From: Aphrophora alni
Lineage: Eukaryota > Arthropoda > Insecta > Hemiptera > Aphrophoridae
Assembly: GCA_963513935.1 (NCBI GenBank)
Contig: OY740766.1
Span: forward strand, 6,851,000 to 6,914,999
Direction: 5' to 3'
DNA: 64,000 nucleotides
Shown here: positions 13,661 to 27,600 of the stretch, piece after piece
Position numbering within the stretch: the first letter of the stretch is position 1
Layout: each line of letters starts with the position of its first letter
Position numbers and translations under genes: made by a program
The notes under the pieces: generated by a model
The model's database searches: none
What the model saw: the letters and a program-made list of their open reading frames with translations, nothing else
Told to the model about the DNA's origin: nothing

Positions 13661-13734
13661 ATTGTTGTAACTAGTATATCAACAATATCCATCAATTCAA
13701 CAATTTTAATATTGAATAATTTTAAAAAACGTTA

Positions 13735-14144
13735 AAAATAATCTATAGGCCTAGAATTTGGCGGAGGGCAATTTTTAGGTCAAGGTGTTTCATTATAACT
13801 AAAACTGTTTTGAGTTTCAAAATCTTCTTTTATTTTACTCCAAATATTTTCATCGTCATCAATACCACTTGATCCACTATCAATATCAGAGTCATCACTC
13901 AAAACTTGTCTATTTACATTTTGAATTATAGGTCTTGATGTTTGATAGTTAACCTCACTGTCTGTAACTGTAGGCCTCATCATTGTTGGTCCTAAAGTGT
14001 CTAAGAACCTTTTCTTTGAGGCCTGTTAGGATCATAAGTAGGGTCTTCATCTGAATCATCAAATATATCTTCAGGATCAATTTCTTACAGCATGTCAGCG
14101 CAAATTTCCTCATGGCATAATTTTGCTCTGGTTGGAGATCCCAT
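13735..14144 (-). pseudogene. piggyBac transposase, N-terminal part, degenerate
   Basis: Starting from an ATG at 14144, the minus strand reads an acidic N-terminal region with EDIFDDSDEDPTYDPN, then (after stops) LSDDSDIDSGSSGIDDDENI. It ends in the conserved entry to the DDE_Tnp_1_7 domain, PKNCPPPNSRPIDYF, comparable to the P...SPIDFF motif of piggyBac proteins. At least three in-frame stops (one after ADML, one after PQRKGS, one before PKNC) kill it. The catalytic core is missing. This is a different piece from the C-terminal fossil at 1855-2658. It could be the same family, since the parts are complementary, but they lie 11 kb apart. Confidence 0.7.
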
Positions 14145-14179
14145 CTTGGGTCAAACTTTATGTTGATATCGTCTTGCAA

Positions 14180-15580
14180 AATTGTTCACTTAGTATGTTT
14201 GTCATTGTTTACGACTTCAGCTATCATTCAGATGCGGTCAGTCAGCGGTTAGTCAGCGGTCTTCCTGCATAATCTGGCTATTTATTCTTACATTTTGCTT
14301 CAGTTTTTAAAGTGGAAGGGCGTTCATTGTCTTCATCGTTCTGATGTCCTTCATTGAATCTTTTGCGCCATTCAAACACATATGCATGAATGTATGCTCA
14401 TAAGTTTGGAAGCTTTTAAAAACATTCCGTTGGTGTTTGGTTCAATTTTACTAACAAATTTCAAATTGACATGTGCCCTACTTTTATATTTGGTACTTTA
14501 CAGGTACACAAAAGTACTAAACAATGTCTACTAAACAACTATAGGGCTGAGAGTTTGATGTTTATAATACTGGTTCAGACATGTCCAAGGTCTCTGTCAC
14601 AGCTCACAATTACATCTCGCTGTTTTTTCTAAAACAGTCTCGTTAATAATACACATGGTAATTACAACATTAATTTGTTATTCTTTTTTATCTCAATTTT
14701 AATATACTGCGATTCTTTTTAATAGATCACGAACAGATCTAGGTCATAAATTTACTATCATTTCTATTGATTAATTGTTTTATTGTCTAATATATAACAA
14801 TATATATTAATATTACATATGTATTTATATTTCACACATGAAATAATTATAATAAGGTTATATTAATAATTAAACAATCTAAATTTTGCTATAATTTTTA
14901 TTTTGTAATGAAATTGGTAGTTTGGAGGTGACTTTTAAATAGCAAAGGGGATATTTGGTATTTCATTTCATTTATCCAACATAACATAGTGTAGAGTAAG
15001 AACAGTAATTGCAAAAAATTTAACTTTTAAAATGTTGTCCCACATGTGACCGCTTTTTATTAGGATAATCACTATTTTTTGCTAGGATATATATAAATGA
15101 TTTGTTTACCTTCTTCTGCCATCCCTAGAATTGTGTTAAATGAGTATGTAAATAAATAGCTCTAGAAAGTGGAGTTCATCTGAAAGGTTTCAGCAAAAGT
15201 TAAGATAAATGCTAGAAGTGGCAGAAGAATATACTCATATCAACGCCATCTTTTTATTTCAAATGTCTAGTTATTGTTTAAATCTCTTTGGGGGCAGTAA
15301 ATTTAAAGAAAGTTACATAAAAAAAAAATCTTCCAATTTTATATGAATTTCAACTTTTCCATCTATTTAAAAATTATTAGAGTAACCTGAGATTTTTTGA
15401 ATAATGGATTTATTACAGTACATAACTTCTTATTTTAGCTTGTAAAGTCGAAGTGCATTCTGGTAATTTTTAAAGATATAAATCGAGATCTACAAGCTAA
15501 AATAATAAACATGAATATAAACTCAACTGGAATAAATTTCCCAAGTGCACTTTTACTTTAATTAGTCAAATTTTGAACAC
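14180..15580. other. AT-rich non-coding stretch downstream of the GILT gene
   Basis: Presumably holds the GILT 3' UTR (just below 15581) and intergenic DNA. No other gene recognised. Confidence 0.5.
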
Positions 15581-15688
15581 TTAATTGTCTTTTGATTGAT
15601 TACTACAGTGTTTGTTATTAGGGATATATTTACAAATAACAGATGGGAGATCCACCATTGCTGTATCCTGGTCAGCTTGATTAAATAC
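15581..15688 (-). CDS. GILT exon 5 and stop
   Basis: 35 codons (180-214) plus TAA at 15581-15583, after acceptor TATTTTTTAG. Reads VFNQADQDTAMVDLPSVICK...HCSNQSKDN, comparable to the FN....Q..A...L...VC..Y C-terminus of GILT proteins. A 4.5-kb intron separates it from exon 4, so this exon is the least certain of the five. Confidence 0.8.
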   Translation of the reverse strand, partial: VFNQADQDTAMVDLPSVICKYIPNNKHCSNQSKDN

Positions 15689-18600
15689 CTAAAAAATAAA
15701 TAATATATTTTAGAAATTAATAATTTCAAAGAAACAGTTGTAAGTCATAAAATATTGATACAAACTATAAATAAACAACTATAAATAAATAAACAGTGCA
15801 AATTCATTGTGAAAACCTTTTCACTCATCCATCCACAAAACCAAATATGAATCAACCAAAAATATTATTAGTTATGAAAAATATCATTTGGGTTGTTGTC
15901 AGTAAAAAAGTGAAAATAAACTGTGGATACCATCTTTGAAGAATATTTAAATAGGGCCTAAACTTGTTTTGTGTGCTATAGATGCATCCTCTACGTATAT
16001 TATATTTGATAAAATCGAACTTTTAATGATGGCAGTCAAGGTTCATTTTTGTTTTTTACTAATTATTCAGGAACCATAATATTTGTCTTACTTGTGATAT
16101 TGAACACAGACTTGGGTAATTAATATTTACTTTTCATTAAATTTGAACAAAATCAATAGAGCCTATTTAAAAAAATTATGCCTTGCTGATTTTTTGGTTT
16201 TTTATCAATTATTCAGGAACCATAATATTTGTCTTACTTGTGATATTGAACACAGATTTGGGTAATTAATATTTACTTTTCATTAAATTTGAACAAAATC
16301 AATAGAGCCTATTTAAAGAAATTATGCCTTGCTGATTTTTTGGTTTTTTATCAATAATTCATGAACAGGCGACCACTAATTTGTTTGGTTTCTTGGATGC
16401 TACACTTGAGCAAAATTTGATCAAAATCGTTAGAGCAGATTTGAGAAATATAGTTGCTCTTTTTTAAAAAAGCAGTTACAGTAGAACCTTGTTAAGTCGG
16501 ACCAGCCGGGACCGTGTTAGCCGAAGAAAGAGCAGAAAACACAAAAAAATGAAAATATACATACTGTACTTACAATAATTTCCTTTATTACGGAGAAAAA
16601 CACTTTAAAAATTTGTACTCATCACAATAAAACAACAAAAACATCTGTGGACTGTACAGGTATGTCTACTTTTTGGAGAATAAGCTTGTAAGTTTCGATT
16701 GTGTCAGCTTAGAGTAATGTTTACGTGCCGCACGGTCGCGTATCCGTTTCAACCGGCAAAGCGCGCCAATCACCTGGGTGACAATGACTCACCATGCAGC
16801 GCTACAGTTAGGCATCAGATATACAGTCACGGCAAACAAACTCGGCGGAAACACAATCACCGTGCAATACGCTACGATTATGCGCTCGTATAAAGCAATA
16901 GCGCTATCAAAATGCATATTTTATATTAATTTATATTTATGTTTATTTATTGCAAACCGGTCCGGGAAACCCGGAGATCACACTTAACGAGTTTGTACTA
17001 TACTTCAAATTTTTTAGTTATTGAACAAAAATATGCTCTAGAACTTAATTAAAACAATCTGTCTACACATTTGGGCTGTTAGAGCACTACACAAATAATA
17101 GATATCATTCCAAAATTTTATTCGGGGACTTTAAAACATATATTATCCATAAAAAAAAATCAATGTTAATTTTTTGACCCATCATATAACTTTCTCTATA
17201 TTACTATATATGAGAAAGTAATATATTAAAATTTATGGTTGTGACCAACATCATGCTTCTTGTATAGGTTTAATCAAAAGTAACAACTTGTTCTTTCCCT
17301 AGAAGGTATAGGAGGGTGGAGGACATATGGTAGCCCTTTTAGTAACTTATGTTGTGTGATTTGATTATTTTGTGACCTGTTTGTTAAGAGAGGGTTACAG
17401 GTCCAGTTGTCCATTTACACCTCAATTTAATGGAGTTTTGTATGCAATCCTCTGTATAAAATGAAAGTACAGGGAGGTGACTTGAGGTCTTATCTCTCAG
17501 CAAAGCAGAACCGAAGCAGGAATATCCATTTTCTGTTAAGTTAAACTCGACATACCAATCTGATGTTACCATTCTCTTGAAAATGAAAGCTCAACGGAAG
17601 AAACAAATATTACTATTGTGTTAAATTGAATGTGTTACGTTTCAAAAGTTGTCAACAAAACTCCTTAGGATGTACGAATAATTTATTATAAATCGAAAAC
17701 CAACACAAAGTATATCAAAAACATGGGCAAAGTAAAACGTTGCAGATTTTTCCCACTTGAAGGACATGCCCACGACCAGCAATTAACTTTTACGATTGCT
17801 AAATTCATATATAAATTCATTGAAATGAAATGTACTTCTTTGCATATTGCACTAAAAATATTATATACATTAGTTAATAGGATTTATAATTAGCATGAGA
17901 AGTTATTTAATCCTTTGTTGTGTTTAATATAATATATTTGTCCTTTAAAACTCTGTTACTCAAAAATTAAGCAACTAACTCTTCCCAAAGAAGAAAAGGA
18001 ATCATTTTATTTTCTAACTATTCACACCACACACACTTTTACTTGATGTGATACAGAAGGCAGAAGCTTTGAAACTTCCGTTACATCAATTTTGGGTGGA
18101 TTATTAAAAAATCGTCATTTGTTTGAGGACTAGAAGCAAACCGATGTTTTCCAAACTTGAAGAGTATTATATCCAAATATAACCATCAAATCCAACAATA
18201 TACTACAAATAAATATACTTCAAAATACAGTAAATAGTGTAGAATAATAAAGTAATATCTTTAAAAGTCGATTCTATTGAATAAAGATAGGACTTAATAT
18301 CTTCTTACCCATCAAACAAATTTTCGAAGTTCAATCAAATGTATTATTTACTAGTGAGATAACTCTCTCCAGAACATTAATATAAGAAAAAAAGGGAAGA
18401 AAATAGACATTGAAATTAGATCTAGACAATTTGTCCATTTATAAATAAACATCTGTGAATTTTGTTTATGAACAATTACGGAAGAATAAAACAAACAAAA
18501 ATTTTTTTTGTAACTTCTACAATTTATTGTGAGTCTTGCCGACCATGGTTTCGCCAGTAACGGCATTGACGAGGCAACAATACAGACTAAGGAATGTTTG

Positions 18601-21600
18601 AAACAACGTGTTCAACATAGAACAGTTACTTACTACAAAGAAGAAGGTAAGGGAGTGGAAGATGGGAGGGGTGGGGTACATATGGTCGTAAGGAAAACAA
18701 CGGGTTTAATAGAGGTGAGTTGGACAAAAATTCTACCTGATCGTTAAGTACAAGGCTAGAATCTTTACAAAATAATCTCTTAATTTCTAACATTTCCAAG
18801 GAATTTAGTTTTCTACTTTTATCATTGACATGGAGAATCTTAAATTTACTATTATTATAAAAATCTGACACAGAATGAATCTTTGTTGAACACGTTGTTT
18901 CAAACATTCCTTAGTCTGTATTGTTGCCTCGTCAATGCCGTTACTGGCGAAACCATGGTCGGCAAGACTCACAATAAATTGTAGAAGTTACAAAAAAATT
19001 TTTTTGTTTGATTTATTTTAAACATGGATTTCTACCAAGTACCATCGGTCAATAGTATCAATAGTAATTACGGAAGACAATTTTGTTATTGAATTATTAT
19101 CACTAATTTCAATTCTCTATGTAGTATGATATTGTGTATTTTATTTTATAAACTTTAAATAGTTTTCAATTTTGTTCCAAATTAGATTTTATGTTATGAC
19201 ATTTTGTGAAGTAAATAATTCTTAATTTCTTTCTTTCAAGACATCGTATTTCTATAATTTTACGAAGTATCCCAATTTTAATTTGATTATTGTTGAAATC
19301 CTTTACTGGGAAATAAAGTAGTGTTATCACTGTAACCAGGAGAAGTCTGTTTATTATATGTTTCACAATACTGAACGAAGGATGCAAAGGAAAGCCATAT
19401 ACTCAGTGTAAATCATTTTTGTCCTTTTACAGATTGATGCCAGGTTCTGATTTTGCATACATCTTAAGGACTTATCTCCTTAAGTCTTAGGATTATTTTG
19501 GTTCAACTTTTACCTGTATTTATATTTGATAATATTTTAACACTTTGAAGCCTAACTCTTTAACGTGCTGCTTTCCTACTGTGCCTGGGGGTTTTGGACA
19601 TGTTTTTAAAAAATTGTGGTATTTGTTATATTTATCGTATATGACTTATTATATATCATTTTAAACCTAAAGAAATTACCTTTTTAAATATATATATACA
19701 TGTAAATAGATATTTTACTCACAGTCTTGAAAAAGGGTAAAATACACACACAAACAAAAATAGCTACACAGCACAGAACTTCACTAAACATAACTATAAC
19801 TAAAATAGTTATATAAACAAACACTAAAATACTGGCCTAACTACTAAAATAAACTAAAAGATTACTTGTATAACTCAAAAAGTATTTAGTATTCAAGAAA
19901 AACAACAAACAAACATAACGCATATTGATTACTCAGTCACTAACTTTGAACTAATCAAACGTCCGCTGCGTTCCTCGTAGACGTGTTACGTTGCTAGCAT
20001 CAGCTTTATAATATTTATATTTAGTCCATATCAACAGCACAGACTATTCGAAAATCAAAGACTTGCAAAGATAAATAACCAATTAGCTAAGAAAAAGTGC
20101 CGAAACCTGATTATATGCCGACATCGCGATCGTATAGAATTATTTAGCGCAGCCCGATGTATACTCGGGCTTAGGCTTCAAAGTGTTAAAAACTATATTC
20201 ATACTTACATCATTAAACATTGCTATAGGGATCCATTCAATCTTTGGTTGAAAATTGTTGGTTCTGTTTCCATAACCTGATTCCAGATTTTCACCTAATG
20301 TAGTATTTTGACAAAGTTTTATTGGCTTGCAGTTGATTGTATTCTCCTTGCAACACTAAATAAAAAATAAGAAACAAATCATTTCTTAGATTATAAAAAT
20401 AACACGATTATATCAATAAATACAAACTTTATAAATAGAAAATACAGAGCAGTGTTACTGGAGGAATGGAAGACTGCTTTCGGCAACCTTGTATATATCC
20501 AGAGGAGTATTCCGAAGATGGCTTCATTTGTAACGAGTGCAAGAACGGGTTACATCATAAAGAGGCATTACCTTCACAGCTTTTACCTATGTCATTCACC
20601 ATTGTGCACCATCTGTGAGGAGATAGAAGACAGATTGTAGCATACCTAACTCCAGTACGCAACACTGTACAAGGTATGTTAAGTATTGAAAAGAATGATC
20701 TACTGTATGTTCTCTCCACAGTACTCACAAATAGAAGCTTCTGGTCGCTTGGAATGATGATTTTGAATAGACATTGTACCATTGATGACAACGCTAGATA
20801 TTGGTCGAAAGAAGAAAGTAAGAAGCCTACGTTCATATAGGATGTTTCAAGGAAACATAGAAAATATTTCATGAAAGGTTTTATAATACAAACATTCCAA
20901 CAAACCATCATATACAAGATATGGTATATTACTGGATCTATGACAATCGGAATAAGCCATTTTGTATATTGTGGCTCCAGACTCCATAGCAGATATTTAA
21001 ACTATTTTAGGGCTGCAGATAGTAAAACTTCGTGAGTTTTGTGAGGAAATTCTTATATTCCACAACAGATTTATTCTGTGGATAAAAGCTATCTGTTGCT
21101 TTACAATCCATAAGGAAAAGACAGAAAAAAAACTATACACATAATTTAACTTTTTCACATATAGATAACCATTATGATATCTATACAAATAAAATGTAAA
21201 CACATTGGAGAAAGTATACCTTATTGGCAGACTCGTATTGGTCACTAGTTTTCATCATACAGTTGATAAAGTTCACAAGTTTAGTGGTTTGTTGATGATG
21301 TGAAGAATTAACCAGTTTATAGATAGCACAAGTATGCAAGATGTTACCAATACATTCCTTTTCTCCATGTTGACATGTAAAATGCCAGTGACCATCTTTA
21401 TATTCTTGCTGTAACAAATACACATATTTTCGATTAACATTTTATATTGTGTAGGACAAAGTTTATTCAATCAAACATTAAAAAAAAAAAAGATCTTTAT
21501 GTTTATTTCACAGGCAATAGACATAGTCAATAAATAACTGTAAGTAAGAATCATTTTGTTACGATATGATGAAGCTAATTTATAAAATGTGATAAAAGAA

Positions 21601-24600
21601 GCAACTAAAATCATGCTTAGTCTATATAAATAATTAAACGTATATTAACTATTTATGCATTATAACAGACACAATACAAATTATTAAAAAATTGCTAAAT
21701 ACAAAATTGTCACATGTTAACTCGTCAGTTAATAAAAAGCAATGAAACCAAAAATAACAAAATTAAAATATTTCAAACTATAACAATTCTAAATAATACT
21801 ATCCTGATATCCTGATAACAACCCTGGTCTAATGTAATTAAATAATAGTTTTTATATCACATTTAAAATATTACATACAAATGTTATAAAACATTAAAAT
21901 AATTAAAAATTACAAACCATACCTTCAAGATCATTAGATAAATAAACTCAAAAACTAAGTTAAATGTTGGTTTAAACAATTATTACAAATCATAGCCTAC
22001 ATAAAAGATCATGAAATAAATAAATATACAACAATGATAGTGTTGTGGTTGCTGCTATTGAATTAATTTATTCTATACAGGGTGAGGCAGACCACCCGTG
22101 CATTCTTACTAACTTACTTTAACACTTTTTCTTTCTCATTTCCCCCCTAATTTGGCTCACAGAATCCAATAAAATTATTATCAATTTTGAAAAATGCCTC
22201 AAAAGGGCCCAATATTTTTTGGGTAGGGGTGCTTTATGAGGAATTTTCAAATGTAAACATGGGTTGTGTGATACATCAATTTAAAGGTCTAATTACCCTG
22301 AACATTTTGGCACAAACAAAAGTTAATTATCTTTAACCGTATGTACAGGGTGTACCAAAACGTTTTGAAATACGACTTTAAAATAAAGTATCGTGTTACC
22401 CTACCTACAATACGGAACATCACCAGATTTTTTCCAAAAGAAACGTGTGGTAGGGGCATTTTTCACTGGATTTTGTAAATTTTAAAAATGCTTAAACTTG
22501 AAGAATACAAAAAAGCCTAAAACTTAAAATTCTTAAATAGCAACTTATAAAAAAATGTATATCAAATAAAAGGTCTTTTCAAAACGAACATTTTTTTGTA
22601 TTTGATCTTATTTCTATCAATTTTATTAAAAAGTTGGTACATTCGTAGTTTCTTCAGATACTTATAAACCCTCAAGAGATGATCATTTTTCACCCTTCTT
22701 TGTGTTTATTAACTCTTAATAAATGGATTTATTAGCTCTTGAAATAGGACTGAGTAACATCACATTCAATTGCCATAACAGCATTTAGTATGCTTTTTCC
22801 TAATGAGTTGCATAAGTAGTTTTCCACTCGCTTCAATGCTGAAAATGAGCATCACTACAGTTACAGTACTTAAAATAATTATAACAATTATATTAACAAT
22901 GGGAAATATGTTACGAAGGTTTCTATCATTGATGATACGTAGAGTGTATGAAAAAGATTTTTTTTTTTTATATCAACACTGGCTAAACATAAAACATAGG
23001 GAAAAGACTCATTTTAGTAAGTTTCTTACCTCAAACAAAACAGACATAATATAATAATTATATATTGTGGTGAATTCCATAACCACCGTGTACCCTGCTT
23101 TTCAGTTGAGCCTGCCTTTCAGGCAGCGTTGTCTTGTGGGTTGCCGGGTATTTGATTGTAGGGGTCTACGATCATCCTTGGGGATTTAGCTAGTTTTCCC
23201 CCCACTTGGCAATGCGAGGTTTCGCACGCACTAACCGAGCTATTGGATTGGATGAGTGAAATAAACACAATAGTGCACCAATCGCTTGTGGGATTGGATG
23301 TGAAGACGAACTTAAAAAATCTTTCTATGCTGGATCTTTATTTTCGTTCAGGTAAAATTTTCTTTGGTTTACCCCCCCCCCCCTCAAAATAATGGGACAC
23401 TAGGTCCTCAGGGTTTTACGGTGGTGCGCCTAAATCACCGCAAGTAATTAATTATGTGTGAAAGTGGTTTTTGGCCATTTTGGCCTAATAACTACGATTA
23501 CCATTATTTTATTAAAGTCATTCCCCTAAAAAGGTAATAGAACTATTTTAAGACTATAACAGCTGGTCTACCTTTATAGCTTGTTTAATCCATATCAATT
23601 AATACTTATTGCAAGTTTTTAGAAATTCTTTTTTTTAACAATTTGCAGTTTATATTCATCAAGCCTTTATTAATTAATTACTTATAGTTTCTAAACCAAT
23701 TTCAGACATAGTATGTATACATATTTTTGTTATGATTGTTTATTATATTTTCAGCCTTGTTTACATCGAATTATTTCTACAAACATTGATGTAACCATTT
23801 TAATAAAATTATTAAAAAAAAAATTAAATTCCCACTTTTTATATAATTTCCTCACCGATGGGTTTTCTTAGTTGAACTACATAATATATATAAGTTTCTC
23901 CCATAATTATATTTTTACACCTTTATTAATTAATATTAAACTACCTGCTCAGTCTATTAATTCAGATAAAGAAAATGGTTGTTGGTTGCTCTGTCTAAAA
24001 CGGAATCACGCTTATCAGCAAGTGATGAGCAGGCTCGAGCAGGAGTCTATCAGTTCAGTTGTCTTAGGTTGGCAGACTCGTATAAGTCATTTTTCGCAAC
24101 ACGCAGTTTCAAAACATGTGCATAGCCTTTTCTTGCCCTTGGGGCGCTTTACGCATTAACTACATATCTTTAGTTTTGTTAATACTGTATTGGACATCAA
24201 TAGCTTTATTGTATTATGAGAAGTGTTTTATTTTAACAAGCATCGCCATGCGACTAATTGTAGTTGAAGGTCTCCATTTTTAGTTATTTTATATACATAT
24301 ATTATTGGAATTATTATCATCTATGTTTAATTGTACTTCGGAAGTGTCAAGTGCAATGAAGAATAAATGCTAGCATTACAAACTGTTGTGAACTTATTAC
24401 AATTTTGACTCTGACTGTGTAGTGACTCAGTACGTCAACAGACAGAAGAATACAATCGACTCTCAGGACATTGTCAAGGTACTGTACCACAACACTAGTT
24501 ATACTTTTAATTAAACGTAGATTTGTTTGTTATTTTTACATTAATAATAATTTAATGATCTTAGGGGCAATTCTTAAATTAATTGTCTGGTCCTTCTGAA

Positions 24601-27600
24601 ATTAATTCACTTATTAACGCATTATTCATTTGGTCCTTCTAGCCGGATATTCTAATTGTGAATTGAATCACGCTAGAAATACAGTCATACTTTCGTTCCA
24701 TACACCATCGACATCGACTGCATTAGTCTTTTGCGCCGTTAGTACCGGACAGTACCGGACACTCCGGACAGTACCGGTACATTTGTCTTATGCTCGATGT
24801 TGAAGGCCTAAATCAACTTTGAAGCCGCCATATTGTCTTGTCACTTTAGAAATATACAAGGTTGTAAAGATCGTATACGCATTTATTTGCCGAAATAATC
24901 TGCCAATCGCAACGATGTCACGGAATTGTCACCTTACTAGACAAGGCACAGATGTTCCAGTTGTTGTTTGTAAACATCAAACTTCAAAGTAAGGTTATAC
25001 ATTATAGGAAACCTATTGGTGAGCATTTGCAATACATTAATGCAGTACTATTTCATTGTGAATTCTTCTATGTGTATTCATTAATCATTTAAATATTATA
25101 AGGTCATTTATTGAGCTCTAATTTTATAACATTATTATAACCTATAAATTAGATAGACTATTCCTACTAATAGCCTACTACATTTTGACATTGTTTGGAA
25201 TTGTTCATCTTTATAATAGCTATGTACTTCTTTTGCTAATTGAGTACATATAATAATTTATATGGCTCTCAGGACATTGTCAAGATACTGTACCACAACA
25301 CCAGTTATACTTTTAAACGTAGATTTATTTGTTATTTTTACAGCGGCATTAATTAATGATCTTAGTGTTAATTTAGAGTTAAATTAATTGTCTGGTCCTT
25401 CTGAAATTAACTCATTTATTAATGTATTATTCAACATTATTCACTACCAAATAATTACTTTTTATTCTAACCAGCAATAGTTATCCAATTTATTACTTCC
25501 TGTAACTTAATTTACTTTCCGATTAATATTCTAATAAGTTTATCTCGTAAACAAAAAATTATGTTATAATTAAAATTGATTGACCAAAATTAATTTTTTC
25601 TCCCTCTCTCTCTCTCTCTCTCTCTCCTATTTAGCCCATCATGAAACTCTCATAGGTTCTACTTCATCTATACCACAGCACCATCTTTAATTTGATATAC
25701 TCCTTCCCCTATAGTTACGGGGAGTTCACCACCTGATATGGCAACTGCCACCACTTCTCACCTTACCAACAATACTCAACTTATTGTGGTAATTTTGGGT
25801 TATAGCTATGTTCGACACTTCAAATCCTATTCCCAAAGTCTATTCCTAAGGAATTTAAAATTAATTTTTTCGGTTTCCCAGGCATGATGATACCACGATT
25901 GTAGAGTTACATTAAGCATAATCAACAACATAAATTCCTTGCTGAGTATGTAATGGTTATATTAGGCACAAATGANNNNNNNNNNNNNNNNNNNNNNNNN
26001 NNNNNNNNNNNNNNNNNNNNNNNNNNNNNNNNNNNNNNNNNNNNNNNNNNNNNNNNNNNNNNNNNNNNNNNNNNNNNNNNNNNNNNNNNNNNNNNNNNNN
26101 NNNNNNNNNNNNNNNNNNNNNNNNNNNNNNNNNNNNNNNNNNNNNNNNNNNNNNNNNNNNNNNNNNNNNNNNNNNCACAAATGACATTCTCAGACACAAT
26201 TCCTTGAATTTAAAACAAAATTTCTCATCCATCCTCAGACTTATTCGGCGAATCAATGCACACGGTAAATTTATTCTATTTTAATTACCAAATTTTCCTT
26301 TTATCTCTAATCACCCATTCAAAACCAATCATATTTATACCTTTAACTAGCCTACTTTTTAAATACTTTAACAGCCAACGATATTCACATTCTTAACCCA
26401 ACGTGAGAGAACCACTGGCAATCTTTTTACTTTTTAAAGGATGGCCTGCAATTTTCCTTATATGGGAATAGAACCATTTTGACTTACTTATTTAGACCAA
26501 ATTATTTACACAATCCATGTGACCCCTCTCTACCATTTTGTATCCGTCTCAGGGACCGGCCTGGCCCTTCGACTGCGTGATGTACAGCTTATTCAAATTC
26601 GAAGTGATAGTAGTTAAAAGCCTTTTTCTTTCTTCTACTTTTCATCACATAGTTATATTCTTCATATCTCATTTAACATTTAATAATTTATTACCCTTTT
26701 TCCTCTCCTTCACCCCTCCCCCCATTACTGAGGCTTGTGGCACCGGTGGGTCTAGTATAGTTTAGGTTTCTCCTAAAGTACTGGAGAAAGTAATTCATAG
26801 ACTTCTGTAGAAAGGGGAGTAATTGGAAAACACTTTCCATATTAATCAACATGCTTTTGGTAAGTAGAATAGAAAATGCTCTTGTCAATAAAGAAGTGGC
26901 ATTAGGTGGATTTCTAGTCCATATTGAAGGCAGCCCTAAATTGATGGAACGGTAAGTAGATGGATTATGACCATGTTTGAAAACAGGGTTATAAAATCCT
27001 CACTGCATGGCGAAGATATAGAGGTCAATGAAACTCTATGGTATTTACAGGGAGGGGTATTGTCCCCCTTGCTGTAGTTGATGACCTCATCTAGAATCTT
27101 AACAACATTGGGGTGTATGGTCAAGCCTATGCCAATGATGTTGTGATACTTGTAGTCGACAAGTTTACATCAGAAGTTTATTAGCAGTGTCACGGAACTG
27201 CTTGGTACTAAGGATAGTTGAATGTTGAAGCAAGAAGGTTGGATTGTAAATGAATCCAGTCAAGACTGAAATTATTCCATTTACTAGACAAAGGGAGTTG
27301 GAGGGTCTTGGACCATTAAACTATCTTTGGTAATGAAATCAAAATGGGAACCAAGGTTAAGTATTTAGGGTTAGTCCTGGATAACAGACTTAACTGGGTT
27401 CACATAGTGCCATTGACAGGGATAAAAGGTCACTTATGATATGCAAGCTCATGATTGGTGGGTAATGGGGTTTAAGGCCAAAAGTTAATGTTTATCTTTG
27501 TAAATCTTTATATAATATATGGTGGCCTAAAGTAGAAATCTAGAGATCAGCTGTAAGACTGGCAGGAATTCAGAGACTTGCCTTGGTTACAAGAGTTGTA

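Noticed and set aside
17384..17572. 62-residue minus-strand frame in GILT intron 4
   Set aside because: No domain, no splice context, and surrounded by repeats.
25600..25636. Splice acceptor (long TC tract then CTATTTAG) starting a host exon
   Set aside because: The tract is a short (TC)n microsatellite and the following frame is the decayed SGNH relic with stops.
25922..26256. Open frames spanning the N-run
   Set aside because: Artefacts of reading unknown bases as open codons.
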